A DNA stretch of 64,000 bases, taken from contig JAHHHI010000092.1 of assembly GCA_019359435.1 (NCBI GenBank), positions 1 through 64,000 of the forward strand, read 5' to 3'. Positions 17,999-25,903 of the stretch are shown in pieces. Under the pieces are notes generated by a model that was not told the DNA's origin, made no database searches, and saw only the letters and a list, made by a program, of their open reading frames with translations. Each line of letters starts with the position of its first letter. Positions within the stretch are counted from its first letter, which is position 1. Source of the stretch: Kaiparowitsia implicata GSE-PSE-MK54-09C (GTDB lineage Bacteria; Cyanobacteriota; Cyanobacteriia; Elainellales; Elainellaceae). A program made the translations under genes and the position numbers.

Positions 17999-18931
17999 TT
18001 AATTAAGTGGCCCAGGCGCATTGACAGCACTTGTCGTAGGACGCGGGGTGGATATTTCGGCCATAATTAATTGCACCCGTTCCCAACCGCGCACATAGCG
18101 AATATTTAGCGCTGCCCAAGTAGCCTTGAGCCGATGGGGCCATGATTTGAATGAGGGGTGCAGCATCACAGAGGCTAAAAAGGCAAAGGGAATGAGGGAT
18201 TCGGCGATCGCCGCTAGGAAAAACTTTTGGCGAGAATACACGCCACGCTGCATCAGTCCATAATGCCCTCGCACCACTCGGCGATGTTTTTTCCTCAGCT
18301 CTGCCAAGGTGGTGCGCCCTGGGTGGTGAATGATGGCATCTTCTGCAAATACGAGGGGGTAGCCCAGTTTGTAGATTCGGGTGCCCCACTCATAATCCCC
18401 ACCTGACTTCAGGTCTGCATCAAATAGCCCTACTGCCTCAAACATGGCCTTATAGGTGAACAGGTTAGCGGTAATGGCAAACTTGTAGCGCTCCACAAAC
18501 AGCCGCTGGGGCAAACCCGAGACGCTGTCAAACAGCTCAGCGGCGGTGGGATGATCGGGATTTTGAAAGAACATGTTCACCTCGCCTGCCACGAGTCCAC
18601 AGTCTGGATGAGCTACCAAACTGTCTACACCTTTTTCTAGCCATTGAGGCGCAGGGATGCAGTCGGCATCTGTAAAAGCCAAGACTGTCCCGTTGGCATG
18701 CTGAATTCCGGCGTTGCGGGCCGCATAGGAACCTTGTCGGTGCTCCACAATCGCTGTGGCATGGGGAAAGTCTGCGAGTCGCTGCGTCAGGTCATAGGAG
18801 GAGCTGTTGTCTATGGCAATCACGTCATATCGATCAGCGGGATAGGTTTGCTGCTCTAGCGCACTAAGGCAGAGCTTAAGGCTATCAAAGTCGTTGTAGG
18901 TGGGAATGATGACGGTGACGTGAGGGTGCAT
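17999..18931 (-). CDS. Glycosyltransferase family 2
   Basis: Inverting GT-A glycosyltransferase that transfers a sugar from a nucleotide donor, probably to a cell-surface polysaccharide or lipid. The N-terminus VTVIIPTYNDFDSLKLCL, the IDNSSS motif, and the metal-binding FTDADCIPAP (DxD-like) are clear. A C-terminal amphipathic/hydrophobic stretch (FFLAAIAESLIPFAFLASVM) may hold it at the membrane. The ATG at 18931 has GGAG at 8-bp spacing and begins right at the conserved domain, so the longer frame from 19042 is rejected. Length 310. It follows the GT4 gene by 118 bp on the same strand, likely one operon. Confidence 0.9.
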   Translation of the reverse strand: MHPHVTVIIPTYNDFDSLKLCLSALEQQTYPADRYDVIAIDNSSSYDLTQRLADFPHATAIVEHRQGSYAARNAGIQHANGTVLAFTDADCIPAPQWLEKGVDSLVAHPDCGLVAGEVNMFFQNPDHPTAAELFDSVSGLPQRLFVERYKFAITANLFTYKAMFEAVGLFDADLKSGGDYEWGTRIYKLGYPLVFAEDAIIHHPGRTTLAELRKKHRRVVRGHYGLMQRGVYSRQKFFLAAIAESLIPFAFLASVMLHPSFKSWPHRLKATWAALNIRYVRGWERVQLIMAEISTPRPTTSAVNAPGPLN

Positions 18932-19048
18932 GACGAGTCTCCAGAAGATAGTAGGTGCGTGAACTGCGGGCTGGCCTGACGTTGGGGGCGAGCAGCGGTG
19001 AATGAATCTGCTGAAGAATGAATCTATCGGGCTAAAACACACTTGATG

Positions 19049-20083
19049 CTAACGAGAGACGATCGCCCCATACGCCTCGAGCGTTTGCTGGGCGATCGCC
19101 CCTTGATTGAGCGGGTCTAACGGCGGCGATTGGGCGCGGGGAGCGTGACGTGCCCAATCCATTGCATGAGCCAGCGCTGTTGGCGTTAGGTCATCGGTGT
19201 AGGTGTGAACCCAGTCGGCTCCGGCGACGCGCTGCAACTCGCCGAGCGAACCCGCCATTGGCACCAGCACAGGACAGTCAAAGGAAAGGGCGAGCACCGC
19301 ACTGCCCGAGTTGAGAATTTCGCGGTAGGGCAGAACGACTAGATCCGCCGCCCGCAAATAGAGCTGCATTTTGTCGGGGGGGATAAAGTCGAGATGCAAC
19401 TGCACTCGCGCATCGGCGGCAGCGGCGGCTTCGATTTCGGCACGAATGTCTTCAAACTCGGGGCTGCCGACGATATAGAGGCGGCTATGCGTGTCGGGCA
19501 GTTGGCGGAAGCTGTGGATCAACTGGGGCGCGTTTTTGTAGCGACGCAGTCGGCCAATTAGCAGCGCCACAGAGTCATCGTCAGGAATATTCAGGTATTG
19601 CCTCGCTTGCTCACGGGTCAGGGTATCGGGATATTCCCCTCGGTAGTGGGCGTGGGGCACCACAAACCCCGGCAGGTGGGCGATCGCCGGAAACCGTTTC
19701 TGCGCAACGTCTAACCCCACCTGGCTCAGGCTGATATAGCCCGACAGCTGGCGTGTAAACACAGCCCAAAACCACGACTCTAGCTGAGGATAAAACCGTT
19801 CGTGGGAACCTAGGTTATGCACCGTCCACACGGTTTGGATGCCGCGCAGTCGGGCGATCGCCATGAGCAACAGCATGATGACGGTTTTGGCGATCGCCCG
19901 TAGCCAATGGGGATCATTTAGGGTGCGCTCTGGCCAATGAAAATGCCACACCGCATACTGACCTCGCACCACGCCAGCAACTGAAAAATGGTCGACCGTA
20001 TGACCCAACTCGCGAATGCTGCCATACAGCGATTCGATGTAGGGATTCTCCCTGCTATACGCAGGTGATGCCATAATTTGCAT
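19049..20083 (-). CDS. Glycosyltransferase family 4-like
   Basis: GT-B fold glycosyltransferase of 344 residues. It has an N-terminal acceptor domain with WHFHWPERT and TVWTVHNLGSHE, and a C-terminal Rossmann domain with VALLIGRLRRYKN (the usual GR..K region), LYIVGSPEFE and the donor-binding ADLVVLPYREILNSGSAVLALSFDCPVL (E-x7-E-like). No signal or membrane span is evident. The substrate is unknown; it pairs with the downstream GT2 gene in what is probably an exopolysaccharide or cell-envelope glycan operon. The MQIMASPAY start lies in a tandem-repeat region that extends upstream. Confidence 0.88.
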   Translation of the reverse strand: MQIMASPAYSRENPYIESLYGSIRELGHTVDHFSVAGVVRGQYAVWHFHWPERTLNDPHWLRAIAKTVIMLLLMAIARLRGIQTVWTVHNLGSHERFYPQLESWFWAVFTRQLSGYISLSQVGLDVAQKRFPAIAHLPGFVVPHAHYRGEYPDTLTREQARQYLNIPDDDSVALLIGRLRRYKNAPQLIHSFRQLPDTHSRLYIVGSPEFEDIRAEIEAAAAADARVQLHLDFIPPDKMQLYLRAADLVVLPYREILNSGSAVLALSFDCPVLVPMAGSLGELQRVAGADWVHTYTDDLTPTALAHAMDWARHAPRAQSPPLDPLNQGAIAQQTLEAYGAIVSR

Positions 20084-20214
20084 GCCAAACTCTCATAGAC
20101 TTTCAGGAACTCCAGCACTCAATCTCAACCCCATAACCGCTAGGGTTTGCATGCTCAAACTCTCATAGACTTTCAGGAACTCCAGCACTCAATTCCAACT
20201 CCATAACCGCTAGG
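20077..20214. repeat. 70-bp unit in direct tandem duplication
   Basis: Two adjacent copies with a period of 70 bases, beginning at the start codon region of the GT4 gene (20077-20145) and repeated at 20146-20214. They share CTCATAGACTTTCAGGAACT, CCAGCACTCAAT and CATAACCGCTAGGG. A few substitutions separate them. The duplication moves the original upstream sequence of the GT4 operon 70 bases further away. Confidence 0.85.
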
Positions 20215-20705
20215 GCTGGACGTGGGCTACGTAAAATCACGATGGAACCTAGCTTTTCTTAAGCAGGATGATCAATGATGCTGAAGAAACGTTAACCGTT
20301 ATTGGTATTCTGCTTTGATGAACTGCCAGTCGCCGTCTCATAGATCACAGTCCAAAAGCAGGGCCTGAATTGCCGAAAGCAAGACTGGATATAGGTTTCA
20401 GAACCTAGCTATATTAACGCAGCGAATTATATAGATTCAGTATGGAAGCAGGGTAGGTTTTATGAAGTGTTTGTGTGGACAGAGCTTGGGTGGCTTTCTA
20501 CACTAAACATTTGGTAATGAGCTGTAAAAAACTGCTGATCGGGTCGCCTATAGATCTCGAAAACCCGCTTGGTGCAAGGGGGAAACGGCTTTCCTCTAGG
20601 GTTCAGCACTATCTTGCGTGATTCTACTGAAACACCCTCCTGAGCCACATCAGCACTTGGGTAGAGAGTGGGTTACTTCTTATAGGAAAAACGTCTTGAC
20701 AGCCC
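20215..20705. other. Spacer of about 490 bp
   Basis: Nothing beyond A/T-rich promoter-like sequence was identified. Two short frames at 20460-20887 overlap gluconokinase or lack any motif and are ignored. Confidence 0.4.
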
Positions 20706-21191
20706 TTAAAGAGTCAAGCCTGTGCGGATGTCTTGCACAATTGCTTGGGGAGCTTGGTCAACATCCACGGATAGGGCATTCGTCGGTTCTTCTAGCGTTT
20801 GGAGCTGGCTCGCAAGCAACGCGGCAGGCATGTAGTGGTTTTGCCGCTGCTGCAATCGTTCCTGAATCAAATCGTAGGAGCCTCTAAGAAAGACTAATTT
20901 AGTGCGATCGCCATCCACCACTAGATACTGCCGATAGCTAGCCCGTAAGGCAGAACAGGCCAGCACCACATTTTTCTCATCTTGGTTCCACTGCCGGAGG
21001 GCCGTTTGCAATGCCTCTAGCCAAGGCAATCGGTCGGCTTCGTCGAGGGGAATCCCCCGCTGCATTTTGCTGACGTTGGCCTCGGGGTGAAACGCATCGG
21101 CATCTACAAATTCCCACCCCAACTCGCGCGCCAACAGCTTGCCCACGGTGGTTTTGCCCGAGCCCGATACTCCCATGACAATGATGATCAT
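20706..21191 (-). CDS. gntK: Gluconokinase
   Basis: Phosphorylates D-gluconate to 6-phosphogluconate with ATP, feeding the pentose phosphate or Entner-Doudoroff route. The P-loop MGVSGSGKTTVGKLLA is at residues 5-20, followed by FVDADAFHPEANVSKM (gluconate-binding region), PLDEADRLPWL, CSALRASYRQYL and FLRGSYDLIQERL, all family hallmarks. I chose the ATG at 21191 (MIIIVMGVSG) with GGGG just before it; length 161 fits the family (160-175), whereas the longer frame adds a nonconserved leader. Single gene. Confidence 0.95.
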   Translation of the reverse strand: MIIIVMGVSGSGKTTVGKLLARELGWEFVDADAFHPEANVSKMQRGIPLDEADRLPWLEALQTALRQWNQDEKNVVLACSALRASYRQYLVVDGDRTKLVFLRGSYDLIQERLQQRQNHYMPAALLASQLQTLEEPTNALSVDVDQAPQAIVQDIRTGLTL

Positions 21192-21323
21192 TACCCCTTT
21201 GTCCTTGATTTCTGCTGCATCAGCTAGGTATGGAGACCCCGGCTTTTCGGGGCATTCCAACCACCGCATAGGCTCAACTAACTCCAGCAGAATAGCCGCA
21301 AGACCACATTATGTCTATTTCAA

Positions 21324-21390
21324 GACTGACGCACTTCGTGCGATGTCCTGAGAGTGTTAGACGATTTCCCCAACATCGTCTAACTGCACA
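21324..21390 (-). mobile_element. MITE-like element, family B, copy 1
   Basis: The left end GACTGACGCACTTCGTGCG and the right part CATCGTCTAACTGCAC match the ends of three other elements in this window (near 27946, 32148 and 59319). Inside is an inverted repeat GTTAGACGAT / ATCGTCTAAC around CCCCAA. It has no coding capacity. The orientation is inverse to copies 3 and 4. Confidence 0.65.
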
Positions 21391-21546
21391 AACCCTATAT
21401 TTCATGTCGTGTTTTCTATCGTTTGCGTCACCGGATTGCTCAAGCCATCTGTCTGAATAGCCGTCGCTTACCTAGAGAACCTGGTGATCCCCAGTCGGTT
21501 TGTTTACGCTCGGCGGTGCTGGGTGTGAAGCGAGGTGGGTTTCGTA

Positions 21547-22512
21547 CTATCCGCGATTGGCATAGGCTCGCAGGGGTTCTTTGATGAAGCGAATGTAGAG
21601 GTGTCGGAAAGTGGATTTGATGACGCGCGGGAGGCCGAAATCGATGGGCACGAGATGGGCGGGCAGCTTCCAATCGAGGATGCGCAGGTCGTGGGGCGAT
21701 CGCCCCGGAAACTGAATCTCTTCTATGGCGGGGCAAAGCCCCAACTCCTGCGCAGCGGCAACGGTGGGAATGCTTGCGGGGTCGGCATTTAGAATATCGA
21801 CTAGGGCGCGGTCTAGCGCAAACACATGGTCAGACGCCGCCAAGACGCCCAAAAACTTGGGATCGCCGCCGCTAGGTCCCTTGCCGTCATGCCCAATAAT
21901 GCCGTCAGCGATGGTGAGGCTGGGGGCGATCGCCCGTGCCGTTTCTACCAACATTCGCCCAAAGCGCATCCGGTCTTTGCCAGCTTCCATATGCCACCAG
22001 GCTTTCATCTTGCCAGGGACGCAGCCAAACAGGTTTTTTACCCCCATCGTCAGCGTGAGCTGCACATGGGATTTTACCTTTGGGAGATTGATCACCACAT
22101 CGGCGTCCATTGCCTCTTTTGACAGCAACAGGTGGTTGAGTTCGGCACTGGCGGTTTCGTAGCGGCAGCCGCTAAATTCCACCACCGGGATCTGCAACTC
22201 GTCGAGCAACGGCTGATATCCGTTGGCGATCGCCACCCCGCGAGCGCTGCCAAAGGCTGGACTGTCGCCCAAAAACGGCTTGCCGCCTGCTTCTATTACC
22301 AATTGCGCTACCACGTATACCAGTTCATGCCGGGTGGTGCATTCCTTGGTGGGCCGCGATCCTGTTAGCAGATTGGGTTTAAGCAACACGCGATCGCCCG
22401 GTTTGACAAACGCTGCCATGCTGCCCAGCGGCTTTAGCAGTTCGGTAACGGCGGCGCGCAGGTCCTGATGTTCGTAGGAGGTGGCGCGGATTAAACTAAC
22501 CGTTGGGTTCAT
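21547..22512 (-). CDS. DUF362 domain protein
   Basis: About 320-residue cytoplasmic protein of the DUF362 family. Landmarks are VKPGDRVLLKPNLLTGSRPTK, PFLGDSPAFGSARGVA, INLPKVKSHVQLTLTMGVKNLFGCVPG and DGIIGHDGKGPSGGDPK. These are the conserved core; the separate 4Fe-4S domain found in some members is absent. The biochemical function of the family is not established as far as I know. Start at ATG 22512 (MNPTVSLIRA) is preferred over 22554 by the position of the conserved strand; no ribosome site supports either. It lies 90 bp downstream of aspA on the same strand and may be co-transcribed. Confidence 0.87.
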   Translation of the reverse strand: MNPTVSLIRATSYEHQDLRAAVTELLKPLGSMAAFVKPGDRVLLKPNLLTGSRPTKECTTRHELVYVVAQLVIEAGGKPFLGDSPAFGSARGVAIANGYQPLLDELQIPVVEFSGCRYETASAELNHLLLSKEAMDADVVINLPKVKSHVQLTLTMGVKNLFGCVPGKMKAWWHMEAGKDRMRFGRMLVETARAIAPSLTIADGIIGHDGKGPSGGDPKFLGVLAASDHVFALDRALVDILNADPASIPTVAAAQELGLCPAIEEIQFPGRSPHDLRILDWKLPAHLVPIDFGLPRVIKSTFRHLYIRFIKEPLRAYANRG

Positions 22513-22602
22513 GAGTTTGGCGGTGTAAAACAGAGCATTCAACAAATGGAGCATTGCGCGAACGTGCGCAAATCAGAATCGTATTCCAGACTTGTGCCAG
22601 AT

Positions 22603-24009
22603 CTATTGCAGCGGTGGCAGGGTGCTCATCTGATCAAGATCGAGAACCGTGGCAAGGTCAGCCTCGCTCATCAACCCCTTGTTTAACACGATTTGACGGA
22701 GCGATCGCCCCGTTTCTAGAGATTCCTTGGCGACGGCGGCAGCGTTGAGATAGCCAATGTGGGGGTTGAGCGCCGTCACCAGGGCAAGACTGCCTTCGGC
22801 ATAGGCATGGCAGCGCTCAGCATTGGCGGTGATGCCCTTCAACCCTTTATCGGTCAGGGCGGTGAGGGTATTGCCCAATAGCTCAATGCTGTGGATCAAG
22901 TTGTAGGCGATTAGCGGCATCATCACGTTTAGTTCTAACTGCCCTGCCTGTGCAGCAAGGGCGATCGCCCCGTCATACCCCATCACCTGAAAGCACACCA
23001 TTGAGGTCATCTCAGCCATCACAGGGTTGTACTTGCCCGGCATGATGGAGGAACCCGGCTGCACAGGCGGCAGCTGAATTTCTTTAAAGCCAGTTTTGGG
23101 GCCAGAGTCGAGCAGGCGCAGATCGTGAGACACCTTGACAAGATCTTGGGCCAGGTTACGCAACGCCCCCGATACATTTACAAACGGAGCCATGCTCTGC
23201 ATTGCAGCCATCAGATGAGGTGCAGGCTTTAGCGGCTTTTGCAGCAGCTCAGACAGCACGGCGACCACCCGCTGCCGATAGTCGGGATGGGTGTTGAGCC
23301 CGGTGCCTGCGGCGCTGCCCCCGATGCCCAACACCATGAGATCAAAGGAGGCGGTTTCAATTCGCACGAGGTGATCAGCCAGAATTTGCGCCCACGCGCG
23401 AAAGGTTTCGCCTAGCCGCACGGGTACGGCATCCTGCAAATGGGTGCGACCAGAGCGCACGATGGTCTGATATTCGTCGGCTTTGGTATCGAGGGTGGAT
23501 ATAGCTTGGGCGATCGCCGGGAGCAGCGTATGCTCGAGCGCCAGCAGCCCCCCTAGCCGAATCGCCGTGGGGATCACGTCGTTGGTTGATTGCCCATAGT
23601 TCACGTGGTCGTTGGGATTAACATGGTGATAGTCGCCCTTGGCATGCCCCAATAGCTCTAGCGCCCGGTTAGCCAACACCTCATTCACATTCATATGGTG
23701 AGAGGTGCCTGCGCCCGCCTGATACACATCCACGACAAACTGATCCCGCCAGTTCCCTTGCAGCACTTCGTCTGCCGCCTGCACAATCGCCTGACTCAGC
23801 TCAGGGGAAATGCAGCCGAGTTCACCATTGGCGATCGCCGTGGCTTTTTTCAGCAACATGCAGGCATCAATGTAAATGGGCAGAGGCTTTAGCCCGCTGA
23901 TGGGAAAGTTTTCTACCGCACGTAGGGTTTGAATGCCGTAGTACACATCATCGGGAAGTTGCCGCTCCCCCATTGAGTCTCGTTCGGTGCGCATGGGGCG
24001 ATCGCTCAT
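22603..24009 (-). CDS. aspA: Aspartate ammonia-lyase
   Basis: Reversibly deaminates L-aspartate to fumarate and ammonia; a homotetramer of the fumarase/aspartase superfamily. Diagnostic features: DDVYYGIQTLRAVENFPISG near the start, GAGTSHHMNVNEVLANRA, STNDVIPTAIR, SGRTHLQDAVPVRLGE and the loop GSSIMPGKYNPVMAEM (catalytic Ser; aspartases usually have PGKVNP, so the Tyr is a small variation). The aspartase rather than fumarase assignment rests on the N-terminal motif and GSxxMPGK context. Start at ATG 24009 (MSDRPMRTERD) gives 468 residues, the usual length; the longer frame from 24108 adds a hydrophobic leader not seen in the family. Confidence 0.93.
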   Translation of the reverse strand: MSDRPMRTERDSMGERQLPDDVYYGIQTLRAVENFPISGLKPLPIYIDACMLLKKATAIANGELGCISPELSQAIVQAADEVLQGNWRDQFVVDVYQAGAGTSHHMNVNEVLANRALELLGHAKGDYHHVNPNDHVNYGQSTNDVIPTAIRLGGLLALEHTLLPAIAQAISTLDTKADEYQTIVRSGRTHLQDAVPVRLGETFRAWAQILADHLVRIETASFDLMVLGIGGSAAGTGLNTHPDYRQRVVAVLSELLQKPLKPAPHLMAAMQSMAPFVNVSGALRNLAQDLVKVSHDLRLLDSGPKTGFKEIQLPPVQPGSSIMPGKYNPVMAEMTSMVCFQVMGYDGAIALAAQAGQLELNVMMPLIAYNLIHSIELLGNTLTALTDKGLKGITANAERCHAYAEGSLALVTALNPHIGYLNAAAVAKESLETGRSLRQIVLNKGLMSEADLATVLDLDQMSTLPPLQ

Positions 24010-24812
24010 AGGTTTTTCTAGTCTTTCTAGACGATGTAAATAGAAAATAAATAGGAAGTATTTGAGAATGATGGGAGGGGATTGTCCGGGTAGTATAGCA
24101 ACCGCCATTACCTTAGAGCCAGAGGAACGAGGCAGCGCTTCTGTAGTCTATCTGTAGTCTAAAGGTTGCCCTAACCCAAATTGTTCGGTTCCATCAGTTC
24201 AACCTCACTCACGAATAGACAGATTATCCGTAATGTTACGAACAGTTGGGAAGACTACTGAGATGGGAATACTCAGTAAATAGTCTATACATAGCTCCCA
24301 CACGATCGGTCGTGTTGTAGACATGTGGATGATAATTCTGAATGCCCTAAGCCTTAGGCAGTTTAGCAACCCTGACCACAGGTCTAGAACATCACCCCCA
24401 CACGATCCAACGTTTACCCTAGTAGCCGCCTCTACTCACCCCAGTCTCGCTTGCTGAATGCAGCAGCTTGCGCGGGTGTGGAGGGTTGAACCGCTTTTAT
24501 CTTGGCCCCTAACTGCCCTCCCTTAAAATACGGATTCTCACGGTCTCTAGAGCACTCGCATGGGTATCGATCTGCTGGCTTAAGCCGGGGATCAGGTGGT
24601 GTAGGGCGATCGCTCTCCTAGGCCCTCCTAAAATCCTTACTAAAAGAATTTAGGAATTTTATCCGCTCATCGTGTGGAATTGTATAAGCTCAGATTAGAG
24701 CTGGCTTGTATGCAGTGTTCGATGGCGATCGCACGCAGGTTTGCATTCCGGCACTATCCCCCGCATCAGATGATGCATCTTGGTTGTGTGGAACAGTTGC
24801 TCATTTTGAAAC
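24010..24812. other. 800-bp spacer between divergent aspA and TPR genes
   Basis: Holds copy 1 of the 85-bp repeat (24308-24392) and the promoters of two divergent genes. No coding frame is supported. An 11-bp motif (TGTAGTCTATC / TGTAGTCTAAA) is doubled near 24140. Confidence 0.5.
24308..24392 (+). repeat. 85-bp repeat, copy 1
   Basis: Matches 54906-54990 over 85 bases with five differences. Both copies contain a small stem-loop (here CCTAA-GCC-TTAGG) followed by CAGTTTAGCAACCCTGACCA and CCTGACCACAGG. One stem pair differs by a compensating change between copies (C:G here, T:A in the other). Same orientation as the other copy. Confidence 0.8.
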
Positions 24813-25691
24813 ATGGTTGTCATGGCTAACGTAATTGCGGCAAGTTCCGGCTCTATCCTGAATCGTCAAGAGTCTATGAATTCGGAAAGTGACATCTATA
24901 CCTGGTTGAGTCAGGGAACAGCGCTGTTTGTCATTGGGCGCTATCAAGGCGCAGTGACGCGGTTTGACAAGCTATTGAAGGTGCAGCCCGGTCATGTCGA
25001 GGCCTGGAGCAAGCGCGGCTATGCGCTGCATGAAATGGCGATGTATGAGGAGGCGATCGCCAGTTTTGATCAGGCGCTCAAGCTTGATTCTAAATATGGA
25101 CTGGCGTGGCATGGTAAAGGGATTGCCTCGGCCAAGTTGGAGCGGTATGAAACGGCGATCGCCAGCTTTGATCAGGCACTTAAGATCAACCCGGCTGACA
25201 GCAAGCTCTGGTATAACAAGGGCTATGCTTATAACTGCCTGTTTCGCTATCGCGAAGCGGTAGAGTGCTTTGATCGGGTAGTTGATATCCGTCCCGAAAA
25301 CTATCGCGCCTGGTATAACCGGGGCTACGCTCTAGCCTCGATGCGCCGCTATGATGAAGCCCTGAGCAGTTTGGATACGGCGATCGCCATCAAGCGTAAT
25401 TGCTACTATGCGTGGAACTATCGGGGTATTGTGCTGACTAAACTTAGCCGCTACGACGAGAGTATTAGCAGCTTTGAGAAGTCTCTAAAATGTAAAGAAG
25501 ACAATCCTGAAGCTTGGTATGGCAAGGCCTGCGTCCACGGCATGCAGGGCAATGTGGAGCAAGCCATTAAGAGCTTGCACCGCGCTATCGTCCTAAGCCC
25601 CAACCTATACCGTGTCATGGCGCAGACTGATATGTCATTTGACGAGATCCGCCATCGGCAAGAATTCACCCTGCTGGTTGAGCCTGGGTAA
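24813..25691 (+). CDS. Tetratricopeptide repeat protein
   Basis: About 290-residue soluble protein built from six to seven tandem TPR units of 34 residues, running from about residue 28 to 270. Repeated consensus such as YEEAIASFDQALKLDSKYGLAW and YETAIASFDQALKINPADSK is plain. TPR arrays are protein-protein scaffolds; in cyanobacteria many act in photosystem assembly or regulation, but nothing here indicates the partner. Three in-frame ATG codons are possible (24813, 24822 and 24876); I kept the first. Two HIP1 sites sit at equivalent places in adjacent repeats. Confidence 0.9.
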   Translation: MVVMANVIAASSGSILNRQESMNSESDIYTWLSQGTALFVIGRYQGAVTRFDKLLKVQPGHVEAWSKRGYALHEMAMYEEAIASFDQALKLDSKYGLAWHGKGIASAKLERYETAIASFDQALKINPADSKLWYNKGYAYNCLFRYREAVECFDRVVDIRPENYRAWYNRGYALASMRRYDEALSSLDTAIAIKRNCYYAWNYRGIVLTKLSRYDESISSFEKSLKCKEDNPEAWYGKACVHGMQGNVEQAIKSLHRAIVLSPNLYRVMAQTDMSFDEIRHRQEFTLLVEPG

Positions 25692-25794
25692 GCGATGCCC
25701 TAACCCGGTGGCTTCCTAAGAAGAGGTGGGCCGATTGTAGGCTACTGGATACGCTAAGGCTGTGTTAACCCTCTCCTCAGTGCGGCAAATGCCC

Positions 25795-25870
25795 AAAACC
25801 GTGCCGTTCGCGAGGCGAACGGCACGGTTTTGCCTTGGTTTAGCCCCACGACGCAGGGCTGAAACACTGC
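25795..25870. repeat. Long hairpin plus short hairpin, element family C
   Basis: Perfect 17-bp inverted repeat (25795-25811 / 25815-25831) with a GAG loop, followed by TTTAGCCC...GGGCTGAAAC, a second stem like the one at 6276-6326 (GTTTCA...CTGAAAC). The two modules are in the opposite order to the element at 6276. It lies between the convergent ends of the TPR and sir genes and could serve as a terminator. Confidence 0.65.
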
Positions 25871-25903
25871 TATGGAACCTCGATTTGGATCACGACAGGG
25901 AGC

